Positions 46,960 to 56,128 are shown, numbered from the stretch's first letter. The stretch: 64,000 nucleotides of DNA from Bacteroidota bacterium (GCA_023386555.1 JAEWJK010000005.1:248001-312000), one strand, 5' to 3'. Notes: generated from the sequence alone by a model not told the origin. Numbers and translations are program-made.

Positions 46960-46967
46960 TACCTTTG
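46960..46967 (+). promoter_or_regulatory. tatA -7 box
   Basis: TACCTTTG matches TAnnTTTG, 18 bp before the ATG chosen for tatA. It overlaps a possible upstream TTG start, which argues against that longer start. Confidence 0.5.
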
Positions 46968-46985
46968 AAATCTAAAATCTATTTT

Positions 46986-47192
46986 ATGGGATCATTAGGA
47001 GCTACTGAAATCATCCTCATTATCATCGCTATACTTATTCTTTTTGGTGGCAGAAAAATTCCTGAATTAATGAGAGGAATGGGTAAAGGTATCAGAGAAT
47101 TCAATGATGCCAAGAACAATGTGAAAAGAGAGATCGAGGAAAGTACTAACGAAAAGGAAACAAGATCAGCCACTAACACTACCAATCCATAA
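46986..47192 (+). CDS. tatA: Sec-independent protein translocase TatA/TatE family
   Basis: 68 residues: a short N-terminal membrane helix (GATEIILIIIAILILFGG), the hinge GRKIPELMRGMGKGIREF, and a charged amphipathic tail, the classical TatA form. Forms the pore of the twin-arginine pathway with TatC. tatC is not adjacent. The ATG at 46986 is preferred to a TTG at 46965 because the -7 box overlaps the latter. Confidence 0.9.
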   Translation: MGSLGATEIILIIIAILILFGGRKIPELMRGMGKGIREFNDAKNNVKREIEESTNEKETRSATNTTNP

Positions 47193-47214
47193 TTACGGAT
47201 TAACTTAATAATTT

Positions 47215-47242
47215 AAAGCGACAGTGACTTGTCGCTTTTTTA
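47215..47242 (+). terminator. tatA terminator
   Basis: AAAGCGACA and TGTCGCTTT arms with loop GTGACT, followed by a T tract. Confidence 0.88.
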
Positions 47243-47391
47243 TTGATACCTTTTCAATTTCTTTAACAGTTAAATGCAGATTGCTAACTAACTAAGTGTC
47301 AAAAAGTTGATTCTTAAAGATTTTAACAGCCTTATTCGATTAAAAAAACCTTGTAATATACTCCACACGTTATCAGTAAAATTTTTATTGT

Positions 47392-47408
47392 TGTAGAAAT
47401 TTTCTACA
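47392..47408. promoter_or_regulatory. 17-bp palindrome, possible operator
   Basis: TGTAGAAA-T-TTTCTACA is perfectly symmetrical, about 250 bp upstream of the transglycosylase ATG. The size suits a dimeric repressor or activator site. No regulator is identified. Confidence 0.4.
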
Positions 47409-47641
47409 GTTTTTAAGGTATATTAAAGAACATGCCAGAAAACGCTACAGCTGATTACTTCCGGTTGTGGCGAGTTATCTTTGCCCTGCGTTTCACAAAA
47501 CTACTGCACCAAAAAGAGATAATAAGCATTACGAGCGAACGACGAATAAAGAACCAGAGAAGAACCGTATTTGCTGGCTGGAAATCCCAATTGTTTCACT
47601 TAAAACGACCGTAGATGACAATTCAATTATTTGGTGTTAAT

Positions 47642-48406
47642 ATGAAAAATCCTGTGTCTTATGCAAAAGCTGTAATAGTTTGGTTCATATTCATAGCCCT
47701 TACTTTTTCTTTCATGTCATTTAAAAATGGCGTGAATAATACAAATACTACAAAAAAGGATAGTGCCGTTTCAGCTAAGTCTGAATTTCAAACGTTGATT
47801 GGTTCAACAGCTGAAGCAACAGTGGTAACTAGCACTACAGTTTCCTTATTGGAAACCTACCCTGAAGCAGTTGATTTCTTAGAGAAATATGTAGCTAAAG
47901 AAGGTAAACATTACGAGAAAATGAAGCCGAAAGCAGAGCCATATTTTGAGCTTTATGATAAGATATTATCTTCTTACGGCGTACCAACCGAGTTAAAGTA
48001 TTTAAGCGTTATTGAAAGTAACCTGAATAATAAAGCCGTTTCACCAGTTGGTGCTGCTGGTCCATGGCAATTTATGCCAGCCGATGGAAGAAGTTTTGGT
48101 TTGAAAGTGAATGGTAAAGTTGACGAGCGTAAAGATTTTACAAAAAGTACCCACGCTGCAGCTAAGTATTTGAAGCAGATGTATCAAAGATTTGGTGATT
48201 GGTTACTGGTAGTTGCTTCTTATAATTGCGGACCTAATAAGGTTGCAAGAATAATGAAAGAAACAGGTGGAGAAACTTTCTGGGACATCCAACATCGTTT
48301 GCCGCTTGAAACGAGAAACCATGTGAAGAAATACATTAGTATGCAGTACATTTTTGAAGGTGATGAAGTGGAAGTTTCAAGCCAGAATTCAGAGATGAAT
48401 GGATAA
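47642..48406 (+). CDS. Lytic transglycosylase (SLT domain)
   Basis: 254 residues from ATG 47642. An N-terminal hydrophobic segment (signal peptide or anchor, about 8-26) precedes a Ser/Thr-rich stretch and an SLT domain (about 100-235). The catalytic Glu is in LSVIESNLNNKAVSPVGAAG, followed by GPWQFMPADG and SYNCGPNKV, as in MltD-type enzymes. No LysM repeats. Cleaves peptidoglycan glycan strands. An ATG at 47615 would add nine residues in front of the signal segment. Monocistronic with its own terminator. Confidence 0.88.
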   Translation: MKNPVSYAKAVIVWFIFIALTFSFMSFKNGVNNTNTTKKDSAVSAKSEFQTLIGSTAEATVVTSTTVSLLETYPEAVDFLEKYVAKEGKHYEKMKPKAEPYFELYDKILSSYGVPTELKYLSVIESNLNNKAVSPVGAAGPWQFMPADGRSFGLKVNGKVDERKDFTKSTHAAAKYLKQMYQRFGDWLLVVASYNCGPNKVARIMKETGGETFWDIQHRLPLETRNHVKKYISMQYIFEGDEVEVSSQNSEMNG

Positions 48407-48428
48407 TAAGATTTTTATTCCTATGCTT

Positions 48429-48456
48429 AAAGGTGTTGTTAACTCAGCACCTTTTT
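48429..48456 (+). terminator. Lytic transglycosylase terminator
   Basis: AAAGGTG (48429-48435) pairs with CACCTTT (48448-48454), followed by T. It overlaps the last codons of convergent pabB. Confidence 0.75.
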
Positions 48457-49716
48457 TATTGCCTCAGCTTTTAGCAAACATTCTTCATATTCTTTTTCAG
48501 GATCACTGTAAAAAGTAATGCCTCCACCAACCTGGTAACTTAAGTAGCTGTTGCTTTGGTTGTACATAAGGCTCCTGATCACCACATTAAAATCAAAATT
48601 CCCATTAGGATCAATATAGCCTATGGAGCCGGAGAAAATTCCTCGTTTTGTTTTTTCGTAGTGCTCTATCAATTGCATCACTCTTCTTTTGGGTGCTCCT
48701 GTCATAGAACCCATTGGAAAAGTTGCATAGAGAATATCAGCAAAATCTACTTCATCTTTTATTTCACCAATTACGGTTGAGATCATTTGATGTACCTGGG
48801 GATAAGTATAAATACCAAATAACTCTTCTACTTCAACAGAACCTTCTTTGCAAATCTTGCTGAGATCATTTCTCATCAGATCAACGATCATTACATTTTC
48901 ACTCTTATCTTTTTGACTAGAAGAAAGTTCAACTTTTAATTTTTCATCCGCATATGTATCTTGTAAATTTCTTCTGATAGTGCCTTTGATTGGCTGAGAG
49001 ATTACCTTTCCATCTATTTTCCGTAAAAATCTTTCCGGACTTGCACAAAGCAGATATTTATCATCCAACTTGTAAAATCCGGCAAATGGTGTGGGTGAAA
49101 CACGGGTGAGTTTTTGATAGAGATCAAGCGGATCAATGTTGGCATTCTCAGTAAAAAACTCCTGGCAGAAATTGATCTCATAGCAATCTCCTTTTAAAAT
49201 ATGCTCCTGTAACTTTTTTATTGTTTGCAGGTAATCTACTTTCGGAATTTTTGGCAGAATTTGAACAGGTTGGGATGTTCTTTTATCGACCGATCTTATT
49301 TGAATCTGGTCAAAAATTTCTAAAGGTGAAATATCAGAAGAAGATATTTCTATCAGATCTTCCTTTTTCCTGATAAGAATATCGGGCACAAAAAGAAAAA
49401 TATCAAGAAAGCCAACCTTATCAGGGTGATCAGAAACCAGCGGTTCAATTCTATTTTTCAGGTCATAATTCAGATGACCGAAAATCCAATTATTATCTGC
49501 ATTGATGAAGGTTTTAAGATCATCAAACAGGTTTTCTGTCGGCAGAAATTTCTTTGTTGCATCAGCAGCTAAGATCCACTCCTCACCTGAATATTTATCT
49601 TTATAATTATGACTATCCAGGAAAAGAAAAATGTTGAACCGGTTAGCCCAGTTCAACATTTGCTGTTTAAATTTATCAATATCTTTTACCTGGCAGGTAG
49701 CTGTATTTCGCTTCAC
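48439..49716 (-). CDS. pabB: Aminodeoxychorismate synthase component I
   Basis: Converts chorismate plus ammonia to 4-amino-4-deoxychorismate for folate synthesis. 425 residues, chorismate-binding fold. Diagnostic motifs are PIKGTIRR (the Lys nucleophile typical of PabB), LMRNDLSKIC, FPMGSMTGAPK, and YQVGGGITFYSDPEKEYEE. pabA and pabC are not adjacent. It follows the Asp-rich protein gene by 5 bp, probably in one transcript. Confidence 0.92.
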   Translation of the reverse strand: MKRNTATCQVKDIDKFKQQMLNWANRFNIFLFLDSHNYKDKYSGEEWILAADATKKFLPTENLFDDLKTFINADNNWIFGHLNYDLKNRIEPLVSDHPDKVGFLDIFLFVPDILIRKKEDLIEISSSDISPLEIFDQIQIRSVDKRTSQPVQILPKIPKVDYLQTIKKLQEHILKGDCYEINFCQEFFTENANIDPLDLYQKLTRVSPTPFAGFYKLDDKYLLCASPERFLRKIDGKVISQPIKGTIRRNLQDTYADEKLKVELSSSQKDKSENVMIVDLMRNDLSKICKEGSVEVEELFGIYTYPQVHQMISTVIGEIKDEVDFADILYATFPMGSMTGAPKRRVMQLIEHYEKTKRGIFSGSIGYIDPNGNFDFNVVIRSLMYNQSNSYLSYQVGGGITFYSDPEKEYEECLLKAEAIKKVLS

Positions 49717-49721
49717 AGGAA

Positions 49722-50147
49722 TTAATAATCGTCTTCTTCATCATCATCGAAGCCTGAGTCATTAAAAGCATCAAACTCTTTCAGGTCATCATCAATCTTA
49801 AAATCATCATCATCTTCACCTTTCTTTCCACCTGCTTTTTTGGTGCTTTTAGGAATATCAAATTCATCAAAATCCGGATCCCATGAATCTTCTTCATCTC
49901 CTTTTTCCCAATCATCGTCTGTATCATCTACATCTTCATCGTCTTCGTCGTCATCATCTTTAGATTTTTTCGATGAGGCTTTTGCACCTTTTTTTGCAGG
50001 CTTCAAGTCCATATCATCATCTTCCAAATCATCATCCTCATCATCTTCCATTTGCTTTTTACTCTTAGGAGATGCTTTCTCAGCTTTCTCATTAGCTGAG
50101 TGTAGACTGTCGTTACTGCTTTTGTTACTCTTGTTAGATTTTGCCAT
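49722..50147 (-). CDS. Highly acidic low-complexity protein
   Basis: 141 residues, with Asp/Glu-rich clusters alternating with Lys/Ser-rich ones. Probably intrinsically disordered. The order is an N-terminal Ser/Asn/Lys part, three acidic tracts, and a final DDEEDDY. ATG 50147 gives MAKSNKSNKS; an ATG at 50165 adds six residues. No enzyme domain. Possible roles include nucleic-acid or cation binding, but this is not shown. Lies between purA and pabB on the same strand. Confidence 0.7.
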   Translation of the reverse strand: MAKSNKSNKSSNDSLHSANEKAEKASPKSKKQMEDDEDDDLEDDDMDLKPAKKGAKASSKKSKDDDDEDDEDVDDTDDDWEKGDEEDSWDPDFDEFDIPKSTKKAGGKKGEDDDDFKIDDDLKEFDAFNDSGFDDDEEDDY

Positions 50148-50233
50148 ATTCCAACTAATTATCAACGTAAAATTTCACCGAGTTTTTGTTACAACCAAAA
50201 AAATCTTTTGATTTTCTATTTGGTAAAGGTTTT

Positions 50234-51496
50234 TTATATTTTCACCATCTGGTCTCTGCCTGGTCCGTTAGAAACATAACTTACAGGAGCACCAATATAA
50301 TTATTGATGAAATTGATATAGTCTTTCATTACACCTGGTAATGCATTGCTTTCTTTGATCTTGCTTGAATCTGTATTCCACCCTGAAAAAGTTTCCAATT
50401 GTGGTTCAATTTTAACCTTATTCATCTGGTAAGGTACTTCCGTTTGCTCTTTACCGTTTACTTTATAAGATGTGCAAACGCTTAACTCTTTAAAAGCATC
50501 CAGTACATCGGCTTTAGTCATTACCACCTGTGTTGTTCCATTGATCATGCAGGCAAATTTTAATGCCACCAGATCTAACCATCCACACCTTCTTGGTCTT
50601 CCTGTAGTAGCCCCAAACTCATTTCCAAGCTTTCTTAATTCTTCCCCTGTAGCATCATTTAATTCAGTTGGAAAAGGTCCACTGCCAACTCTTGTACAAT
50701 AAGCTTTTGTAACACCAATCACTTCGTTTATTTTCTTTGGGGCAACACCTAACCCTGTACATACTCCTGCAGAAATGGTATTGGATGACGTAACATACGG
50801 AAACGTTCCAAAGTCTATGTCCAACATACTTCCCTGTGCACCTTCGGCAAGCACTTTTTTGCCTTTGCTTATTTGGTTGTTAATGAAATATTCACCATTA
50901 ACAATATTCAGTGATTTAAGAAAATCAACTGCTTCAAAAAATTCCTCTTCCCAGGCAGAAATATCTTCAGTGAACTGGAAATTATCCAGCAACTTCTGGT
51001 GCTTCAAACGAAGTTTGATATAATTCGAGATAAAACTTTTGTCAAGCAGATCACCTGCCCTTAATGCATTTCTCCCTGTTTTATCCATGTAAGCAGGACC
51101 AATACCTTTTAATGTAGAGCCGATCTTACCTTCTCCTTTTTGCGATTCTGAAGCTTTATCCAAAGCCCTGTGTGTAGGAACAATAATGTTGGTTCTTTCA
51201 GAAATAAAAAGATTTTTCTTTACATCAATACCAAACGAAGCAACAACATCACATTCTTTTTTCAAGGCAACAGGATCAAGCACCACACCATTGCCAATCA
51301 GGTTAACTGTATGCTGGTGAAAAATTCCAGAAGGTATCTGGTGCAGAACAATCTTTTTATCTTCTACATACAAAGTATGACCTGCATTTGGGCCACCCTG
51401 GAAACGGGCAATAATGTCATAATTCGGAGCGAAGTAATCTACAATTTTTCCTTTTCCTTCATCACCCCATTGCAAGCCAAGAAGTACATCAACCAT
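50234..51496 (-). CDS. purA: Adenylosuccinate synthase
   Basis: Joins IMP and aspartate, using GTP, to make adenylosuccinate for AMP synthesis. 420 residues. N-terminal GLQWGDEGKGKIVDYF carries the phosphate loop and the catalytic Asp. NAGHTLY includes the catalytic His. GIGPAYMDKTGRNALR and TTGRPRRCGWLD are also diagnostic. The start at ATG 51496 fits the family. A -7 box lies just upstream. Confidence 0.97.
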   Translation of the reverse strand: MVDVLLGLQWGDEGKGKIVDYFAPNYDIIARFQGGPNAGHTLYVEDKKIVLHQIPSGIFHQHTVNLIGNGVVLDPVALKKECDVVASFGIDVKKNLFISERTNIIVPTHRALDKASESQKGEGKIGSTLKGIGPAYMDKTGRNALRAGDLLDKSFISNYIKLRLKHQKLLDNFQFTEDISAWEEEFFEAVDFLKSLNIVNGEYFINNQISKGKKVLAEGAQGSMLDIDFGTFPYVTSSNTISAGVCTGLGVAPKKINEVIGVTKAYCTRVGSGPFPTELNDATGEELRKLGNEFGATTGRPRRCGWLDLVALKFACMINGTTQVVMTKADVLDAFKELSVCTSYKVNGKEQTEVPYQMNKVKIEPQLETFSGWNTDSSKIKESNALPGVMKDYINFINNYIGAPVSYVSNGPGRDQMVKI

Positions 51497-51515
51497 AATT
51501 GTTTTTTGAGCATGG

Positions 51516-51523
51516 CAAATGTA
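51516..51523 (-). promoter_or_regulatory. purA -7 box
   Basis: TACATTTG on the minus strand matches TAnnTTTG, 19 bp before the purA ATG. No clear -33 box. Confidence 0.5.
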
Positions 51524-51597
51524 AGTGGGTGATTTGGGATTTGGAATTAGTAATTAGGTAATTGGGGATAATTATGTTTCCGGCTTTATTTTCATAG

Positions 51598-51614
51598 TCC
51601 CGAAACTTTCGGGA
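51598..51614. repeat. TCCCGAAA palindrome
   Basis: TCCCGAAA-C-TTTCGGGA, a perfect 17-bp inverted repeat directly abutting a decayed copy of the dispersed repeat. A related TCCCGAT palindrome sits inside the interrupted copy at 21026-21042. Confidence 0.8.
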
Positions 51615-51633
51615 TTGTGTCTCTCTTTTGTAC
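51614..51633 (+). repeat. Dispersed repeat core, type 1, copy 11 (decayed)
   Basis: ATTGTGTCTCTCTTTTGTAC, four differences from the type 1 core, followed by ATTCGGAA like the right flank of the 40315 copy. Confidence 0.6.
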
Positions 51634-51654
51634 ATTCGGAAGTTTGGAAAGCAG

Positions 51655-51682
51655 TTTCTCGTTTCTCGTTAGTCGTTCCTCG
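51655..51682. repeat. Degenerate heptamer tandem repeat (TTTCTCG x4)
   Basis: Units TTTCTCG, TTTCTCG, TTAGTCG, TTCCTCG follow each other without gaps in the purA-rel gap. On the other strand these are CGA-starting heptamers. Confidence 0.75.
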
Positions 51683-51752
51683 TTTGGTCTCTGCACTTTA
51701 AAAGATATTCAATAAGGATATCTAACAAGAAACCAGAAACACCATACGGTTC

Positions 51753-53999
51753 CTACTTCTCATCCTCCATATCAAATCGATCAACTGAATGAATGCCATT
51801 CAATGCTTTTAATCTTGCCACAAGTGCATGCAGTTGTTCTTTGTCATGCACAAATATCTTGATAATGCCTTCAAACACTCCTTCTTTAGATTCGATGGAA
51901 ATTCCTGCAATATTCAATCGTAATTCTCCACTGATGATATTGGTGATTTTATGAACTACACCTACATCATCGAGGCCAATAATTTTTAGACCTGTGAGGA
52001 ATGATATTTCTTTATTCTTGGCCCATTTCGTTTTTACAACTCTGTGTCCGTAATTCGCAAGTAATCTGGCTGCATTCGGACAACCGGTTCTGTGTATCAT
52101 CAAACCTTTACCGGTTGTTACAAATCCAAATACATCATCACCAGGGATTGGATTACAACATTTAGCAAGATTGTATTGAATCCTATCGCTGCTTTCACCA
52201 AAAATGATCAGCTCAGATTCTTTTTTGCTATATACCTTTTCAGGTTCCGGAACTTCAATTGGCTTAACTGGTTTGGGTGGTTCAAGTTTATCACCCAATA
52301 CCTGGAATTCTTTCAACTCTTTCAGATCAATTGCTTTTGTGGCAATACGATAAAACAATTCGAGTTGAGAACTGAGTTTATAAAAATGTTCCAGTATCTC
52401 AATATTGTTCGAGTGAAAAGCTGCACCTATGGTTTCCAGTTTACGTTGCAGCATATACTTTCCATCTTCAGCGATCTTTCGCTTTTCTTCTCTTAAAGCA
52501 TCTTTTATCTTGCTTTTTGCTTTGGCTGTAACAACAACATTCAGCCAGTCTTCACTTGGTTTTTGTTTATTGCTGGTGATGATCTCAACCTGGTCTCCGC
52601 TTCTTAGTTTGTGGCTGATGGGAACAAGTTTGTGATGCACTTTCGCACCGATACATTTAGAGCCTACTGCCGAGTGAATAGAAAAAGCAAAATCGAGTGC
52701 AGTGCTTCCAATCGGCAACATCTTTACATCACCTTTTGGTGTGTACACATAAATTTCTTCGGCGAGAAAAGATGTTTTAAAATCCTGCAAGAAATCAACA
52801 CTGTCTGTATCCTGGTGAGTAAGCACTTCTCTTATCTGCCCGAACCATTTATCAAAACGATCTTCTTCTGTTCCACCTTCTTTGTATTTGTAATGTGCAG
52901 CCAAGCCTTTCTCGGCAATTTCATTCATTCGTTTAGAACGGATCTGCACTTCTACCCATTTTCCTTGTGGTCCCATTACCGTCGTGTGCAAGGCTTCGTA
53001 TCCATTACTTTTAGGATTGCTGAGCCAATCTCTTAATCGTTCAGGTGATGGAGTATATTCATCAGTGATCATAGAATATACTTTCCAGCAATCGGCTTTT
53101 TCTCTTTCCTGTGGTGAATTGAGAATAACACGAATGGCAAAAAGATCATACACCTCTTCAAAAGCAACACCTTTTTTCTTCATCTTATTCCAGATAGAGT
53201 GTATGCTTTTAGGACGACCATGGATCTCAAATTCGAAGTCCTGTGCAATAAGTTTATCTTTTATAGGACGAATAAATTCATTGATGTAACGTGTTCTTTC
53301 TCTCTTGGTTTCAGAAAGCTTTTTTGCAATTTCTTTGTACTGCTCTGGCTCCATGTACTTCATGGAGAGATCTTCCATCTCTGTTTTGATATTATACAAT
53401 CCCATCCTGTGAGCCAATGGTGCATACACCCAAACCGTTTCACTTGCAATTTTCAGTTGCTTTTCCCTTTTCATAAAGTCAAGGGTTCGCATATTATGTA
53501 AACGATCTGCCAGCTTAATTAAAATAACACGGGGATCATCGGTTAGTGTAAGAAGTATCTTTCTAAAGTTCTCGGCTTGTTTACTCGAGTTGGCATCAAG
53601 AACATTGGATATTTTAGTTAAGCCGTCCACGATCTTTGCAATCTCATTTCCAAATTCTCGTTGAACATCTTCTAACGTAATATGTGTGTCTTCAACAGTA
53701 TCATGTAACAAACAACAAATACTGCTGCGAACACCTAATCCAATTTCAGATGTACAAATTTGTGCTACGGCAATCGGGTGAAGAATATAAGGCTCTCCAC
53801 TTTTTCTTCTCATTGATTGATGAGCTTCGGCTGACATTTCAAAAGCATGCCGGACTAATTCTTTATCGCCTTTCTTGAGTTTGGGTCTAAGGCTTCTTAA
53901 TAGAGAACGATACTGCCGAAGGATCTCTTTTTTTTCCTGCTCTTCCGAAAGTGAATATTTTGGAATAGATGTATCTGCTGCATGTGCTTGCTCTGCCAT
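51753..53999 (-). CDS. rel: Bifunctional (p)ppGpp synthetase/hydrolase (Rel/SpoT family)
   Basis: 748-residue stringent-response enzyme. HD hydrolase domain (about 45-200) with the metal site LLHDTVEDT; synthetase domain (about 230-370) with SNPKSNGYEALHTTVMG; TGS domain (about 410-475); zinc-finger region; C-terminal ACT domain (about 670-745). The HD motif is intact, so both making and breaking (p)ppGpp are expected. Lies downstream of purA in position but on the same strand before it, and is likely transcribed from its own promoter. Confidence 0.95.
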   Translation of the reverse strand: MAEQAHAADTSIPKYSLSEEQEKKEILRQYRSLLRSLRPKLKKGDKELVRHAFEMSAEAHQSMRRKSGEPYILHPIAVAQICTSEIGLGVRSSICCLLHDTVEDTHITLEDVQREFGNEIAKIVDGLTKISNVLDANSSKQAENFRKILLTLTDDPRVILIKLADRLHNMRTLDFMKREKQLKIASETVWVYAPLAHRMGLYNIKTEMEDLSMKYMEPEQYKEIAKKLSETKRERTRYINEFIRPIKDKLIAQDFEFEIHGRPKSIHSIWNKMKKKGVAFEEVYDLFAIRVILNSPQEREKADCWKVYSMITDEYTPSPERLRDWLSNPKSNGYEALHTTVMGPQGKWVEVQIRSKRMNEIAEKGLAAHYKYKEGGTEEDRFDKWFGQIREVLTHQDTDSVDFLQDFKTSFLAEEIYVYTPKGDVKMLPIGSTALDFAFSIHSAVGSKCIGAKVHHKLVPISHKLRSGDQVEIITSNKQKPSEDWLNVVVTAKAKSKIKDALREEKRKIAEDGKYMLQRKLETIGAAFHSNNIEILEHFYKLSSQLELFYRIATKAIDLKELKEFQVLGDKLEPPKPVKPIEVPEPEKVYSKKESELIIFGESSDRIQYNLAKCCNPIPGDDVFGFVTTGKGLMIHRTGCPNAARLLANYGHRVVKTKWAKNKEISFLTGLKIIGLDDVGVVHKITNIISGELRLNIAGISIESKEGVFEGIIKIFVHDKEQLHALVARLKALNGIHSVDRFDMEDEK

Positions 54000-54070
54000 A
54001 ACTATACGAATATAGGCAAAGACCGCTCTAAACTTTTGTAACCGTTTGTAAAAAATGAAAAGGATAGAAT

Positions 54071-54099
54071 TTTGCTCAGCCTAATCTTGTTTACATTTG
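54071..54099 (+). promoter_or_regulatory. Promoter of the ABC exporter (-33/-7)
   Basis: TTTG (54071-54074), 17-bp spacer, TACATTTG (54092-54099). This is one of the clearest promoters in the window. The -7 box ends 6 bp before the ATG at 54106, so the mRNA would be leaderless or nearly so, and a TTG start at 54097 is excluded because it lies in the box. Confidence 0.75.
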
Positions 54100-54105
54100 T
54101 TGTTT

Positions 54106-55935
54106 ATGGAAAAATCCGGCAAGAGAGTTTTTGATATTACAATAATTAGAAGGGTTTTTCATTTTGTACGTCCTTACCGAAAAGCGTTTTACTTCAGTTT
54201 GTTCATGGCCATTCTTATGGCTGCTTTTTCTCCGATAAGACCTTTTTTAATCAGGCTAACAGTTGATAGTGCTTTACTACAAGATGTTCAATCTCCTGCC
54301 TGGCTCAATTTTTTTTTGTTTGATGCTAATCTGAAAGGCGTTGCGTATTTTATTATAGCTGTTAGCATTTTCCAGGTTGTATTTCTGTTTGTTGAATCGG
54401 CAGTAAGGTTTGGTTTTTCTTTCCTTGCATCGTGGTTAGGACAGAATGTGGTTAAGGAAATGAGAACAACGGTATATGAGAAGATACTGGGATTGAATCT
54501 TCGCCAATTTGATAGAACACCGATAGGCACTCTCACCACAAGGACTATATCTGACATAGAATCGGTAAACGATATTTTTGCGGAAGGATTGATTCCCATT
54601 CTTGCTGACCTCCTGACGATTATTGTTATTCTTTGCACGATGTTTTTTATGGATTGGCAATTGACGTTAATCTCATTAATTCCTTTTCCTTTCCTACTGA
54701 TCGCTACTTATTATTTTAAAGAAAGTGTAAACAAAAGTTTTATTAAGGTAAGAGATGCCGTTGCAAGATTAAATGCTTTTGTACAAGAACACTTGACAGG
54801 AATGCAGGTTGTTCAGGCTTTTGCAGCAGAAGAAAGAGAGCATGCGAAATTTAAGAAGATCAATGCTGATCATAGGAATGCAAACATCAAAGCCATTTTT
54901 GCGTACTCTGTTTTCTTTCCAATTGTTGAAATCGTTTTGGCTGTTAGTACTGGTTTAGCTGTTTGGTGGCTTGCAGGACAGGTAACCGGGAATCCATTGG
55001 ATAAAGACATGGCGGGAAAGCTTACTGCATTTATCATGTTCCTGAATCTTTTGTTTAGACCGTTGAGGATCATTGCGGATAAATTCAATGTGCTGCAAAT
55101 GGGAATCATAGCAGCAGAACGTGTTTTTAAAGTGATAGATAATGAAGATGTAACAAAAAAAGAAGGGCGATATACTTCGGAAAAAATTAGAGGAGAAATT
55201 GTATTTGAAAATGTTTCATTTGCCTATGAAGAGCCGAATTATGTACTAAAAAATATCAGTTTTTCTGCAAATCAAGGTGAAACGATTGCTTTGGTAGGTC
55301 ATACCGGTAGTGGTAAAACTTCTATTATTAGTTTATTAAACCGTTTATATCATATTCAACAAGGAGTGATAAAAATTGATGGTGTAAACATAGAAGAATT
55401 TGAACTTGATCATCTGCGAAAGCATATTGGTGTGGTGTTGCAGGATGTTTTTTTGTTCTCTGGTTCCATCCTAGATAATATCACCTTAAGAAATTCATCA
55501 ATCACTCGTCAACAAGTAGAAGATGCAGCTAAAATGATCGGCATCCATGATTTTATTATGAGGCTACCGGGTGGTTATGATTATAATGTAATGGAAAGAG
55601 GAAGTACATTAAGTTTAGGGCAGCGGCAGTTGATCTCTTTTATAAGGGCTTTAATATATAATCCTTCGATTCTGATTTTGGATGAGGCCACTTCATCTAT
55701 AGATACTGAAAGTGAATTGCTTATTCAAAAAGCCATTGATACGTTGATAGCTGGAAGAACCTCTATAATAATAGCTCACAGGCTTTCAACCATTCGAAAA
55801 GCCAGCAAAATAATTGTACTTGATAAAGGAGAGGTAAAAGAGATCGGAACCCATGAGCAGCTATTGGCTTTGGGTGGATTTTATAGTAAATTGCACCAGA
55901 TGCAGTTTGAAAGAAAAGTCGCATTATCTGTTTAA
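54106..55935 (+). CDS. ABC transporter, fused permease and ATPase (MsbA/lipid-exporter-like)
   Basis: 609 residues: six-helix exporter domain (about 1-330), then an ABC ATPase with Walker A GHTGSGKTSII, a signature variant LSLGQRQLISFIRAL, and Walker B ILILDEATSSID. Substrate unknown; MsbA-type lipid A flipping is one possibility. Starts at ATG 54106 beside its promoter. Its stop overlaps the ATG of the 62-residue gene (TAATG), making a three-gene unit with the nucleotidyltransferase. Confidence 0.9.
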   Translation: MEKSGKRVFDITIIRRVFHFVRPYRKAFYFSLFMAILMAAFSPIRPFLIRLTVDSALLQDVQSPAWLNFFLFDANLKGVAYFIIAVSIFQVVFLFVESAVRFGFSFLASWLGQNVVKEMRTTVYEKILGLNLRQFDRTPIGTLTTRTISDIESVNDIFAEGLIPILADLLTIIVILCTMFFMDWQLTLISLIPFPFLLIATYYFKESVNKSFIKVRDAVARLNAFVQEHLTGMQVVQAFAAEEREHAKFKKINADHRNANIKAIFAYSVFFPIVEIVLAVSTGLAVWWLAGQVTGNPLDKDMAGKLTAFIMFLNLLFRPLRIIADKFNVLQMGIIAAERVFKVIDNEDVTKKEGRYTSEKIRGEIVFENVSFAYEEPNYVLKNISFSANQGETIALVGHTGSGKTSIISLLNRLYHIQQGVIKIDGVNIEEFELDHLRKHIGVVLQDVFLFSGSILDNITLRNSSITRQQVEDAAKMIGIHDFIMRLPGGYDYNVMERGSTLSLGQRQLISFIRALIYNPSILILDEATSSIDTESELLIQKAIDTLIAGRTSIIIAHRLSTIRKASKIIVLDKGEVKEIGTHEQLLALGGFYSKLHQMQFERKVALSV

Positions 55936-56123
55936 TGTCTGATAACAATAACATAGTAAACGATCCTCCTTCAGATTATGAAAAAGCTGAAACAGATTTA
56001 TTAAGAGAAGGATTAAGAAGATCCTTTAAAGAAAGATTTCTAATGGCTACAACTTTATACAAAATTCAGCAAACATTCAAGAAAGCAAAAATTACTCACC
56101 AGCCTTACAATCTTAATAAATAG
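55935..56123 (+). CDS. Small 62-residue protein paired with a nucleotidyltransferase
   Basis: Unrecognised. An acidic, Asn/Asp-rich first half is followed by a basic helical second half (RRSFKERFLMATTLYKIQQT). No signal peptide or Cys. Its ATG overlaps the ABC exporter stop by one base, and its own stop is 5 bp before the nucleotidyltransferase gene, so all three are probably translated in turn. A DNA- or partner-binding antitoxin-like role is possible from size and context, but no sequence motif proves it. Confidence 0.65.
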   Translation: MSDNNNIVNDPPSDYEKAETDLLREGLRRSFKERFLMATTLYKIQQTFKKAKITHQPYNLNK

Positions 56124-56128
56124 GATCA

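Larger units (their letters stand above)
47193..47641. other. About 450-bp gap between tatA and the lytic transglycosylase
   Basis: Contains the tatA terminator, an AT-rich stretch, and a 17-bp perfect palindrome at 47392-47408. A 60-codon open frame (47432-47614) ends directly before 47615 but has no coding character that I can recognise. No RNA gene seen. Confidence 0.55.

Noticed and set aside
47432..47614. 60-codon open frame before the lytic transglycosylase
   Set aside because: Basic, Arg/Lys/Phe-rich sequence with no recognisable motif, in an AT-rich gap. It ends exactly at 47614, but the better transglycosylase start is 47642, so the abutment is not strong evidence.
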